Shown: piece after piece, positions 47,391 through 60,755 of the stretch
How positions within the stretch are numbered: the stretch's first letter is position 1
Layout: every line of letters starts with the position of its first letter
NCBI GenBank assembly: GCA_000499405.2
Contig: HG738142.1
Location: 223,958-287,957 of the forward strand
Source of the DNA: Onchocerca volvulus
Lineage: Eukaryota; Nematoda; Chromadorea; Rhabditida; Onchocercidae
Direction of reading: 5' to 3'
DNA: 64,000 nucleotides
The notes under the pieces: generated by a model
The model's input: the letters and a program-made list of their open reading frames with translations, nothing else
Database searches by the model: none
Told to the model about the DNA's origin: nothing
Made by a program: the position numbers and the translations under genes

Positions 47391-50300
47391 ATGATGTATT
47401 CCACTTTTTTGCATCGACTATTTTTAATTATTTTTATTGTTAATATGGTAACAAATACTTCCGCACGGGGTTCGTTTGGGCTAAATTTCAATTTAAAAAA
47501 TTTTTTAAAAAATTTATGAAATTCTTACTTTTACTTTTGAGTGTTTCATATTTTTCTTCCTTTTGCTATAGCAATTTCTATGTTCCGAAATTTTTTAAAA
47601 TAATCAAATATTGCTTTATTATATCATCATAATCAATATTTTTTATCGAATTTTATTGAAATCTTTTTTATTCTTTTAATTGTTGCATAAGAATGCCAGA
47701 GTACATGAAACTTTGGGGAATTTTTAAAAGAAAAAAAAAATAGTAACGTTCTTTGAAGCTATAAATGATTTGATTTGAATGCTAATTATTCGAAGTTAAA
47801 TTTCATTTGAAAAATCATTGATCGCGATTAGTTTGCTCGATAATTAGATGATTATATGTGTAATAAAAATTTCAATAAAATGGATCAATATCATTTATCT
47901 TATCACACATAACTTGTGCATACAATAGTTTGTAATCAAAACTTATCATTCATTGCTGAAGCAAATGCGATATAATAAAAAATTTGGAATTATCTTACTA
48001 TAAATTAGTAAATATTTTTTATAGCATCCAGCATAATTCCTAATTAAGTTTGTCTTAAAATGAGTAGATTTGGTAGAAATTAAATTTCGTAGATATATTC
48101 TGCAGTTTTTTCCTTTTTCCTTTTTTTTTTTTTTTTTTTTAACTTAAAATAAAATTGTTTTGATTATTCAGATGATTCGGATACAATTTTTTGCGCTGAA
48201 CTATTTCATCAATCAGAATATGGTGGTATGAAATTATGAAATTAAAAGAATAAAGTTTTTTTTCTTTCGTGATTGAAATCAACTTGACAATGTCTATTTT
48301 TAAATATAGTGCATCTTTGATGAAAATATCCTACGGTAAAATATAATTTACAGTATCGGAAGAATATTGTTATTATTGGTTCAATATGGATCTTAGTGAT
48401 AAACTAATGTACGGTACGAATCATCATATTGATCATGAGATAGAGCATGGTGAAGATTATCATACAGAAACAACCAGTGTTGAGCATTTATTACAAGATT
48501 GTTCAAATTTACAAGATAACGAAAAATTATACGGTATCACTTATGAACGATCACCGTATAATTTTATTACTGGAATGGAAGAAAATTTGAAGTAAATTTA
48601 ATCAATAAATCATTAAATAAATTCGTATCTAACAAACAGAAAATTGATAATTAATCAATATAATCAATTTATAAGCATCATGTAATGAAAACAAAATTAT
48701 TGGGTAAATTAAGAAGTTGAAATATTCGCAATTATTTCGATAAATCAAGAAGCAATTTTCTTTCCATAATCTTATCCTGAAAACTAGGTTTTTAATATAA
48801 CCAATTTTTATGATAAGACTACTTCTTATCAGAGTTTCATGATAAGCTTGCTTATATTGCATCGATGATAACATTTTATTATTATTATTATTAGGAAATA
48901 ACAAATTTTGACATTCATAGTTTGAAAATATACTGTAAAAATGACTTTTTATCTGTTAGCAATTTGAAAGTCATACTACAATAGTAGCATGTAAAATCAA
49001 TAATTTTAAAAGTATACGGTAGTTTGCATACTTAAAATCTTTCTTTCTTCTTCTTTACTTTTAAATTGTTATTTTGAACAATTGATAGATTTCATGCACG
49101 GACAAAATTTAAACATATTTTTGCTATATTCTATCGAATTTTTTCATACAAAAATTTTAATTTTTTCAAAAATAAAATTTTTTTTTTTTCGTTATAAACA
49201 ATAAAAATGATTATAAATTTAAGAATTAAATTTATTTGCATAAAATTACAGTAATGAGACAGGAATATATAATGTTGATATCCTATTTTTTTGTGTTAAA
49301 AATCGTTGGAGAAAACAGGAACCTTTTGGAGCTATAACTTCTATAATCAATTTATTTTATCATAAATTATTAGCACAATATCGACAGATTGTATCAGCAA
49401 AAGAAAGTACAAAGATTGATAACATTCATAATGAATGTATTGAACAGGTTTATTGATTTTTTTTTTTTTTTTTTTTTAACAGATACTTAAAATTATTTTA
49501 AGCTAATATATTTTAAAATAAGCAATCGAATATTTAAAAATAATCCCAGTTTTGTACTATAATGAATACAAATTTTATCATAATGGAAATGTAAAATTTT
49601 TTTGAGCATTTTCTTACATTTGAATAATTTTAAAATTTGTAGAGCTTAGTTGGTGATTCATGTGTTGCAATAATTGAAGGAAGAGTAGGTTTTAATCCGT
49701 ATTTCAAGGTTGGATTATTTCGAATGTATGATTTGGCACAATTTGAAGCATCGGATCTTGTTAAAAATTATGTATGTTACACATTTCATTTCTAAATTTA
49801 GCATAAAAATAAGATTTCTCGCGAAAAGAATTGTTTAATCTTTATTGACACATTCAGTCAAAGTTTATTTTATTGCAAATAACTGTATTTTTTTTGTTAG
49901 AGATAAAATTTAGCTATAAAAAGCTTTAATTAATTAAGACTTTATAAAGAAGTCATCCATAATGTTATGATTAAAAGTTTTTTTTAAAAATGTTTGTCAA
50001 AATAAATTTGCTAAAAGACTTTAATTATTTATTTCCTGCAATACAATCTTATCTGGACAGAAAATTTTAATAGTAAGCATAATGAAAAATGTATATCTTG
50101 AAAGGTTTAGATAAAACTATTGAGCCACTGATTTCACAATTAGCATGATTTGGATCATATCTCGAAAAGTGATAATCAATTTTATCATTAATTATAATCT
50201 TCTATTAATTATAGTTTCCATCACAAGACTATCAATCTTTTCCAATTGATTATCTAGTATTAGTGGATAAACGATCTTGTAGACCAAGAACTATCAAACG

Positions 50301-53300
50301 CGGTGAAAATGATTCTTATGTATATTCTGATTCTGATAAATATTTGAATGTAAGCAAATTCATTTTCAAATTTCTTTAATCTGAAATTTTAAAATTTTTA
50401 AAAAAAAAAAGTTGCATGCGAATGACAATTATTAAATTGTTTCTAATTTACAGAACTTATTTATTCAAATCATCTCTTCGGTGATTACTAAATTGATTTC
50501 AGTTTTTTTTTTTTTTTTTTTTTTTTGTGAAAATTTTGCATACTTTATAATTAAATTCAAGTTTATCATTAAACTATTTTTCATTCTATCAAATACACTT
50601 TTATTTTCCGGATTTGTTAAATTTAAAATTTTAGAAAAGGTTAGAAAAACATTAAAAGAATATATGACGAAATAATATAAATAAATTCTAACTAAATTCG
50701 CAATTTAATAAAAATTAAATAAGCAAATTTTATTTGTATGAAAAATTTTTCGAAAAAAATATTCCATTTTTTCTTTTTTTTTTTCAGTTTTCCGAATGTA
50801 TAACATTATCAACACCTGATTTTTACTATCAGTTATGTTGTTGTGATGAAAGTTTGGAAATATGTGGCTCATTGAAAAATGATTTAACGGTTGATCCAGG
50901 TATGCCGATATTTTTTGTAAATAATTCGCTTGATGAGCCGCATAAATTAGCAGAATATGGATTGGATGAAAATTCAGTACGCCGTAATTATCAAAATAAA
51001 TTAAACGAAACATATAAGAAGAAGCCACAAATTGTTTGTGCTATTGGAACGGTAAATGATCGAAAATTATGATTAAATTTGAAATTATTACTTATTTCGG
51101 GAATTTTTATTTTAAAAAAAAAATCAATCTTTAATAGTATTATTTGAAACAGCAAAAATTCGTTGTCTAATTAAATATTAAATATTGAATTTTATTGATA
51201 TTTATACTTGTATTGTAAAAAATTTCCAAAAAAATATAAAAAAAAAAAAAGGAAAAAAACTGAAATTGAAATACTTATATTTTACTTTTTGTTCATTTAA
51301 ATTTTATTTTAATTTTTTTTTTTTCAGCTAAAAATGAATGAAACATTAGAGGAAACACGTACAATAGATGAAGCTTTTCCAATCAATGTTCATGCATGTC
51401 AATCCGTTTATCAATACAGCAGAAAGAACGATGAAGAATATGAAATGTTAATTATTAATTATCAACCATTAATTACTTATTTTCGAGCTATTTAAGGGTT
51501 AAAAATAAAATCAAATTTAATCAAAATTAATTTTTGTTCATTCTAACAGATATAATATTTGATAAATAAAATTAGCATATTCAAGTGATTAATAGTTAAT
51601 ATTGATTTATTTTTTAATTCACCATTCTAAAATTTTAAAAATATAATAAAAATTACAATTTTAATAGTAGGAAATTTTTCGTTCTAAATGATTTGACTAA
51701 AACTGTGATCTGAAAGTAGAATTTAAACAAATTATATGTTACGATCATTTTTAAAACAATTAAATTGACCTTTTTTGTTATGTTAAAATTGAAAAAAAAA
51801 AAAAAAAATGAGATGAAATTTCAATTCATTATTTTAGGACAATGGAAATGAATATTGCATCTGGTTGTTCAATGGCACGAAATACTGAAAATGGCCGTCA
51901 ATATTGTCAAATTGTCGGTTTAATTTGCCCATCACAACAAAGAATTTCATACGAGAATATTACGGTAGAATGTTGTTGTGAGGGTAGCCATTTATGTAAT
52001 CATGATATGAATTCATATCATGCTTTCTATGCATTACCTGAAATTATGAATGTTAGTTCTTTTTTTTTTTCATATTTTTAACAATTAAAATTAATCGTCT
52101 AGCCTCTCATAAATATCAAAAAAAAAAAGTTAATTTTTTATTAATACTAAACTTTCATATTATTATGCTCAATCAATGAAATTTGAAAAAAAAACTCAGC
52201 CACTTTTTCAGTAAATGAAATTTTTTTATTTAAAAATTTTTTTCACAATTCAGTAAATGAATTATTTTAAACTAGACCGTAGCCGATCCAGCTAGTCTAT
52301 GGGGACCGGTCACCCTTCGCATGTCCGGCTCCAGCTGATCTATATAAATAAAAATGTTAATGTCAAAAAATCTTAAATCTCCGAAAGTTCGTAAGCATGC
52401 GTCTTATCTTTATTAATTTAAAATCTTCGACATCGGGAAGTCCTTATCTATTGCTTTGAAATTCCGATACAACGTTGCATTCTAATACGTGCATGTTTTT
52501 ATACACGCGTTGTTATTATTTATTATTTGCTATTATTCATTATTACTTAGTACGCAATAATTACAAATCAATAATATCAATGAAACAAATCTAATGATAA
52601 ATTTACTAACGTAAAAAAGGAGAAAACAACATAAAGGGAAAAAAGCCCGAGTCGGAGCATTAAATCGCTCCCGTTGACATCCCTATATAAAATGATAGAA
52701 AAGGGCGCCTTTTTTAGCACGTGATGATGATTCGCTTTTGTTGGCGCGCGAGGGTAATCGATGTTGACCCTAACTGAGAATTACAAAGGAATGACTAATT
52801 ATTTATTATTATTTATCATTATTATTCAGTATTCTTTATTATTATTCATTATTATTTGTTGTTTATTGCTGTTTATTATTCTTTATTACTATTAATTATT
52901 ATTATTGCTAACCGTATCTTTTGGAGAAAAGGGAAGGCGGAGTCAATAAACCTTTCCCCTCATCTACTTTTAGTTTTTACGGACGTGACACGTGAAAAAA
53001 AGTAAGAATGCTTATATAAAAACACGCGTCTATTTAAATGCAGGGTTGTTTCAAAATTTGAAAGCAATCGTTGCAGAACTTACGGAATTTTGCGGAGACG
53101 AACAAGGAGCATTTACATTTTTAATTTCTATAGATTTGAAATTTGTTGAGATATATAATGTATAAATCGTTGTTGATATTTTTAGAATCCATTATGCGCC
53201 GAAAATTCAGTATTTCGTTTTATTTTCATGCCAGGTAAAAATCAATATTGCGCGGTACATTATGATTTCGTGCTTGGGAAAGTTGTCAACTTGCATATGA

Positions 53301-56300
53301 GTGTTAACATGGATTTACCACGAGAAGAAGATTATGAGTTAGTAATTATAATTATTATAATTTATCTCATGTTGTTTAGCAGTTGTTCCAAAATAATTGT
53401 CTTTTGGTATCCACTGTTTCATTGCAAGTTGAAAAATTACGAATTAATCGAGTTAAAAACCGTTTTGTAAAAAATTGGAGTTGAAAAATTACTAATTAGT
53501 CGAGTTTAAAAATAAAAAAAAAAAAAAAACGGTCTCCGGTTGTATAAACAGAATTAAAAATTTAGTAAGTATGGTATTAATTTTAATCGAGTTAAAAAAA
53601 AATTGATCTGTCTTATTTAGTTGGCTTATTTTTCGAAATAATAAACGGAAGAAAAAAAACAAAAATAAAGGAAAATTCGATTTTTTCTTTTTGATTTATG
53701 CAAAAAATAATATAATGATTTATTAAAATTAATGAATAAATAATGTAAAAATGCTAATTCGTTTCAAAAAAACAAAACATATGAATTTTAAACAATAATG
53801 ATAGAATGATAAAATTCAGTCAAAATATAAGAATTATTGAATTTTTTCCTTCTTTTCTTTCTCTTTTTTCTTTAATATTAATTATTTAACATAGTGTTGC
53901 ATCATTACATTAGAATAATGATTTTCCCCCTTTTTCGTTATCATATTTAAAATAATTATTTTTATTATTGATAACTTAATCTAAAATAATGCACAAAAAA
54001 TATCATTAACTTGCCATTCGTTTGGATTTATTTGTAAACGATCGAATTAACAATTGAGTGAATTTATTTGTAAAAATGAAGAATATTTCAATTATTTTTT
54101 AGTGCTTATCAGCAAGTTTTTTAGTATTTATCAGCAACTTGGCTGTTGATTTCTAGAAGTTATAATAACATGTTTTTAATTCATTTGTGAAAATGAAAAA
54201 CATTTCAATTGTGCTTATCACCAAGTTTTTTTCACCTCTTATCACCAAGTTTTTCAGTGCTTATCAGCAACTTGGCTGTCGATTTATAGAAGCAAAAATA
54301 CGTGTACATATACCAATTCGTTGCGAAAATGAAGTGTATAAACGTGATGATACGCTTATTGGTAGACTTATATATATGTGTACCTGTCCCGGAAAAACTT
54401 TTTCAGAAAGGTTTTCGATCTTTCGAATAATTTTTACTCACTTATTTTGTTTAAAAATTTCTTAAAAATTATTTGTTTGCAAAATTTCTTGGAAATATTA
54501 CCTGTAAGAATAGGAAATACGGTAAGATTATAAATGGTATATAAGATAAAAAATTTTAAATGATCAATGTAGTAATAGTAAATTGATGAAACTAATCATA
54601 TTGGAGTAATTAAAGCAGATAGATGATATTTGTAATTATGAAGTTTTTGGTTCAATAATTAAATTTTTGAATTAAATGAGAAATTTTTATGAGATTAAAA
54701 ATTGCAATAAATTTTCGGAAATTTTTATCATAAAAAAAAATTAAAATTAAAAATGCTAATTCTTGGTTTACAAAAAATTTCAAAAAGCTATTTTAAATTG
54801 TAATTTTGTTTCAATTATTAAATAAGTGCGTATTATATATCATGTGATTAATGCATTTCGAATTAGTATTTTTGATTAATTAATCTATAAATTAGCATAA
54901 ACATGGCTAAGTTATGGTAATATGAATGATAATTTAACAATTAATGATATCATTATTTAATTGATAATAAGGATAAGCAAAAGCAAATATTTATAAATAA
55001 TAATCTCGAAATGATAATATTCATTAAATGATAATAAGCAATAATAATTTACATTTAATGAAGATGACAAAAAAAAAAAAAAAAAAATGCAAAAAAACTT
55101 TTTCAGGATGAATGAAACAGCTTGTGATGTTGAATTAGAAGAAAAAATAGGCGAAAAAGCAATTGCCGATGCTAAAAAATCTAAATTACCTTCATGTTAT
55201 TATATAAATTTGATAACGGAAACAATCAATTCCGCTCCTACTGGTATAACGCAATTTTTGATGAATAATATCACAAAACCATCAAGTAATTATTGAAAAA
55301 AACATTTTTTTTTTTCTTTGATTAAGAATTTTATTTCAAGTATTGATGGAAAAAAAATGATGTAAATTTTATTATTTGGTTAAAAAATTGAGCTTTATTT
55401 TATAAAATTAGTACTATAATTTAATTTTATTTTATCAAATATGCAAAAAATTGTATTAAAAATAGTTGTTAAAAAATTAAACTTATAACAGTGGTTTAAA
55501 AAATGTGATGATATTTAATGTATAAGTAAATGAATATGTCGCTATTTCGGATATTATAGAAAAATCAATTTATCATGTAATCATCATAAATAATCAAAAA
55601 ATATAATATCTGAAAAATAGAAAAATCGATTATCATGTAATCGTCATTGTAATTATATAATTTAAAAAAAAAAAAAGGATAACAAATAATCATTATTATT
55701 ATTCAAAGGAAATAATCATTTCCGAATTATTTTATTTTTAATTTATATAATACATCTTTTCTTGAAACGAAATTTTATTACAAAAAAAAAAAATTTTTTA
55801 TAGATGAAACTTTTTGGTGTTATGATCAGTTGGAAGTTCGAGAAGATAATGGAAAACTTATAGCTCATTGGATTAGTGATGAAGTATATATTTATTTTAA
55901 TTTTACTTTTTTCCTTTTTTTTTTCTTTCATAATTTTTTCAACTTAAATCGATTTTTTCCTTTTAAATTTTATTGCTGTATTTTTATATTTTGAAAAAAT
56001 ACATAATATTCTAATTTTGGATTTTCTTAGAAATCAAAGTTTAAAAAAAAGTTTTCTTTTGATAATTCAGTTTGCATTAATTCGGAATAATATCATTTGT
56101 ATTTTATTTGAAAACCTTTCTAAAGTTTGACAAATTTGTTGCATATTTTTTGTTTTTTTTTGTTTTTTACTTATCACATGTTCTCTTATGATAATTATAT
56201 TTATACTAATTTACATTCAATTTCTATAATTTAATCATTTTAGGTAAAAGTTACGGAGTATCCAGAAATTAAAGAAGTTTGTATCAAAATATCAAACGAA

Positions 56301-57863
56301 GATGGCAAATACGTTTGCGCATCATTTCAATCTCGAGTCTTTTGTTGCTGCAAAAATTGTAAGATTATTTCGCCTCGTTTTTTTCGACATTTGCCAAATT
56401 TAGTAAATTAATAGGATAAAGATAATTGATAATTCCTACAACAATAAATTTATTTACAACAACATTTTCTATCTTTTTTTTTTTTTTTTTTTTTTTTTAC
56501 AAAAATTTTCGTCACAATAAAAATTTGTAAATGCACGAAAAGTTTTTTTTGTTGATGAAGAAAGTTTAGAAAAATGAAAATTCAAAATAATAATAATATT
56601 CTTTTAAAAAAAGGATTCAAAACAATAATAATATTCTTTTGAAAAAAAGAAAATGTAAAGTAAGAAAAGAAATGAATTAAAAATAGGAGTTAAAAAATGC
56701 ATTTTTTTTTCCTGCAATATTATTATTAGAAGTTTTATTGAATTTTCATTTTTTTTTTACTTTCATTAAATTCATTTAAAAAAAAATGTTAAAAATTAGG
56801 AAAGATTTATTATTCACGCGGGATAATTTGATAAATTTCATTGGACGCAGAATAGAATCTTGAGGTTATTTTGCGATTCTAAGAAATGCGATTTTTCTTT
56901 TGGAATCGCATAAATTTCTTCAAACTAACTGCATGCAAGGTGTAATTTAGTGTCTCAATTGAATTCATGAGAATGTTCATTATCTTCAATTTATAGATGG
57001 CAATATTCCGTGTAATAAGAAGAAAGAAATTCAAAATATGTTTATGCGTGAATTGGTACCAATTGATTCAGTATGGAGGATAGATGAGGAAATATTTCAA
57101 CAAGAGCAAAATTTTTGCATTCAACCGGATAGAAATTTTGCCAGATGTAAATCACCGATGGGTTGCTATCTGACTCGATATGCTATAGAAATTAATTCAG
57201 ATGCAGAATTCGATGATGTATGTTATACAGTTTACAAGTGAAACACGAAATTATCTTATTAGAATTAAAAATAAATCTTTTTAATTATTGAATTATCATA
57301 TCAAAAATACAGTAATCTGTAGCTCTCCAAAAAAAAAAATTAATTGAATATTCTAATTAATTTAATAAACAATGAGTAATTTTAAGCTTTTTTGTCATTT
57401 CAAAATTTATCCATTAGCTGTTATTCAATTAAAACGATTACATTTATTGCCTAAGAATAATAATAATAATTCTATAAAATTCTCTTTCTTGCATTTCTGT
57501 CATTTTTATGATATTTTACAAGAAATTTCACAAGTTGAAATTATCAAAACAAGAAATTAGCGAATAAAATTAGTCAATTTTAATTTTTCTTTCATTTTTT
57601 GCTATCAATTTTTTTCCTTTTTTTTTAAGCTTCCAGCTGGTTGCATATCAGATATTGATCAAACAATATTGGAAAAATATCCATATTTGGCATTATGTTC
57701 AAAAAATCTCGAAAATGGATTTGCAAAAGAATGTTTTTACACGGATACACGTGACGTAGAAACGTCTATACCATTGATTGTATGTTGTTGTAATGTGAAT
57801 CCGTACAATGATTGTCCATCACGTGCTGATGTAACAAATTTAGGATTTGTTTATAAAATGTAA
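47391..57863 (+). CDS. secreted 851-residue cysteine-rich protein with CCC modules
   Basis: Sixteen exons: 47391-47469, 48172-48225, 48354-48591, 49252-49447, 49643-49771, 50215-50349, 50788-51051, 51328-51446, 51838-52051, 53186-53341, 54268-54410, 55107-55285, 55804-55883, 56244-56358, 56997-57217 and 57630-57863. They total 2556 nt, and every junction is in phase with GT-AG sites. Residues 1-25 form a signal peptide (MMYSTFLHRLFLIIFIVNMV). No transmembrane or GPI segment is seen at the end (TNLGFVYKM-stop), so it is probably secreted. Cysteine triplets recur at residues 294-296 (YYQLCCCDESLEICG), 450-452 (VECCCEGSHLCN), 696-698 (RVFCCCKNYGNIPCN) and 826-828 (LIVCCCNVNPYNDC), with a CTC at 565-567. 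Each ends a cysteine-containing module of roughly 100-130 residues. The CCC-x(5-8)-C(N) ending recalls Ly6/activin-receptor or nematode ET-type modules; I do not recognise the protein itself and cannot assign a function. Confidence 0.8.
52262..53134. mobile_element. nested Helitron termini in intron 9 of the CCC-module gene
   Basis: A first CTAG 3' end occurs near 52296 (GTAGCCGATCCAGCTAG, followed by TCTATGGGG) and a second end near 52338 (TGTCCGGCTCCAGCTGA). A 5' terminus starts at 52339 (TCTATATAAATAAAAATGTT). At the other edge the minus strand starts a 5' terminus at 53134 (TCTATAGAAATTAAAAATGT), so 52339-53134 is bounded by inverted copies of the same terminus, 796 bp apart. Between them lies a segment of higher GC content (GGAGAAAACAACATAAAGGG, GCCCGAGTCGGAGCATTAAA) and TTATTATT-rich sequence. 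It has no open frame of note. The host intron keeps its GT and AG sites. Confidence 0.6.
54060..54300 (+). repeat. tandem duplication across the start of exon 11
   Basis: Two imperfect copies of about 125 bp lie at 54065-54175 and 54180-54300. Both contain AAAATGAARAAYATTTCAAT, TTATCAGCAACTTGGCTGT and CGATTT/TGATTT. The second copy supplies the acceptor used at 54268 (TTATCAG before CAACTTGGCTGT) and the exon start QLGCRF. In the first copy the same exon start is followed by TGA (CAACTTGGCTGTTGA), so it is a dead decoy. Further short CACCAAGTTTTT units lie between them. Confidence 0.65.
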
Positions 57864-60755
57864 ACCAATATGAGAAATTTGAGAAGATGTAATTTGTAAA
57901 TGAAAAAAGAAAAAAAAGTGTTAAAAATAAAATTTATTAAATTTATTTGACGATTAATTTATGCATCGTTTTTTTTTTCTCTCTAGCTTTTTTCTCATCT
58001 TTCTTGACAAATAATTTTACAAAATTTTTATTTTCTTTCAAAATATTAGCATTTTACAAATGTTTCAATGAATTTTATACAATGAAAAAATAAAATTACT
58101 GTTGTTATTGTTTTTGATAAACATTTTTTGATAATAAATTTTTGGCAACGATGATATTTGCAATCATTTATCAATCAAAAAACTATTCAAACTGATCAAG
58201 CATTCTTATTTATTCACAGAAACTATAAAAGACTAATTATGATTCCGGACAATTTTTTTTCTCCATTGATCGAATTATTGAATTATAAATCAGTTTAATA
58301 TTTAAATTAATTACCAAAGTTTTTAAATTTTCGCGATACTTTTTCCTCAAAATATTCCAGTATTCTTAACGATATCATTCTGTTACTTTTTTTTTTTTTC
58401 TCTATAAATTGAACTCATAATTTTAAAAAACTTTTACCAATTTGGAAGTGAAAATCTTTTTGTGCAAAACCAAGAATCTTAAAGTTCAATTGAATTTTCA
58501 ATATAACATTCAGATTCTTTAGCAGATATTCACTTCAATCAAATTCCTGTAATGTATCGTCACGAAGCAATAGTAACAACACATAGTTTCGGATAATTTT
58601 TCGAATTTTTTTTTAAATTGGATTTTTTAAAATATGACTGAATTTTTGTAAAAATTTTGATAATTTTAGCAGTTATTCTCTATTTATCATAATAATTTTA
58701 TATAAGGGAATGAATTTGAGATGACATTCATTTCTAAGTTTAACTATTTCATTCAGACAAATTCCGCATTATTATAAGGTGATAAATATTATGCAGAAAA
58801 AAGTAAACAGTAAAATTTACATTTAATATTATGAAAATATATGCATCATTTTTATAATTAATTAATTAATCAACATTGTTTCATCTAACATTGAATGAAT
58901 TCGCATTGTTTCAATTTAATATTGAACTGATCTGTTTCGTTTTTTAAAAGTCATTTTTTTGCAATTCTAAAATTTGTTATCAACTTTAAGAAGATAGCCA
59001 ATCATAAATTTATCACAACCATAAATTCAATCTAATAAAGGTCAAAGTTCACTCAAAGTATTGCACCTGTAAGAAACTATTATCCATCTTCTTCCTGTTA
59101 ATTCATATTCGCAATGATTCAATGCCATTTCTTCCATCTGTCACAATTATTCTGATTCATTTACGTCAAATTTAGGTAAAAAAATATTGAATTACTTCTA
59201 CTTATGTATTTTTCCTCACTTCTTCCTTTGTTCTTTTTCTTTTTTTTACTTTTTTTTATTCAAAATTATTCGAATTCAAAAGAAAAGTTGACAAAGATAA
59301 AACTATTTCATCTGATGAAACTATTATATCCTGTTGCCTTTTTACTAATCAAGATACTGATTATTTATTTTGGAGTAAATTTTTCGCGGATATATAACGC
59401 AAAAAATCATTCGTCAACAAAGAAAGGATAGAAATTTGCATCACAAAATGATTTTCATAAAAATTGATAATTTAAATGAAGTTTTCGTAGCCAATGATAT
59501 CAATATATCAAGAAATTGAATATGAAGTGGTTGGTTTTTACAAACAAATATCAATTGTTAAAGTATATTTCAAAAATGGCCGATGCTGTTTGCATAATTT
59601 ATCGTTCGAATTATCGGTTTTTATATTTTTACTATGATTTGCAAGTTTTTCATTAATTAATTTTGACAATAAATGACTTAGATAGAAAAAAATACTGACA
59701 ATAATCTAAGAAGAATTTCGGAATTCCTCTTAATCAGAAAAAGAAAATAATCAATTGTTGTGAATGAGACAATGCTAATACGATAAACGGATGAAGTCAT
59801 AAATCTGAGAAAGATGATTTTTCACAAAAAATTATGTTTATGAGAGAAATTGATGTTTTGCCAATATCTCAATGAATAGTTTTTTATCTTTCAATGAAAA
59901 GCGAAAAAAAAAAATTTCTTACTTTCGAAGAATTATTAGACATATAAGATGGATTAAAGTTGCAAATTTTCTTGTAATATGATGGATTTAGATACTGATA
60001 AACGATATTTAGATATAGATTTAGATATTCGATGTTGTTAAAAATAAAATGCTCAAATCGAAGATATAAAACTTTTAGCATAGAATATTTCGTTTTTTTG
60101 AATTTAAACATATAAGAAGGATTAAATTTCGATTTTCGAGAACAATTTAACAATCTCTCCATGGGAAAAGCCAGTAGATCCGCAATCGTTTTTATCTTTT
60201 TTGGCAGAAACAATTCTTAACCTTTATCAGTATCTTGTAGATACTATTGTAACAGAAAAAAAAAAAAAAACTTATTGTTCAAGATTACCATGTGATAATA
60301 TTTACCGCTATTGCCGGAATGATGGAAATTTTTCCAAAATTAGTTCACTAATTTGAAGCGTTTGTTGCAAAGTTTCAAGTCTCTAATGATTAATTGAAAA
60401 ATTCGAATAAAATATTCGAACCGAACGAAAATTCAGAAATATCCTTCGGAATATTGCTTTGTTTTGCTAATATCCAACAATTAGTTAAGAAGGGGAAGTG
60501 AAAATTTCAAATCTATTCGCTAAAAAAAAACTATGAGTAATCTTCGCTGTTCATTAACTCTTACATAACTTGACGAATCTTCCAATAATAGATTCCTTCT
60601 TTTTATTGCTGACGAAACTGTTAACATTTTGCAATTTCTCTTTCACAAATGCAATTTTTAATTTCTTTGTGCCTAATATACGAATTTTGAGGTCTGCAAT
60701 AGCGATTTATTGCTTTTGCGTCTTTGCGTCTTTTGCGTCTTCGTGGAGAGAAGAA
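57864..60755. other. intergenic, with one possible signal-peptide exon
   Basis: AT-rich, with T tracts near 57970, 58390 and 59230. A frame from ATG 59204 reads MYFSSLLPLFFFFFLLFF and then QNYSNSKEKLTK, with a GTAAAT donor in phase 0 near 59371. It could be a signal-peptide exon of the downstream gene, but I could not join it in phase to that gene's first exon. A hydrophobic open stretch just upstream of 60756 (IYCFCVFASFASSWREE) is in frame with the next gene and could be part of its N-terminus if an upstream exon supplies the ATG. Confidence 0.35.
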
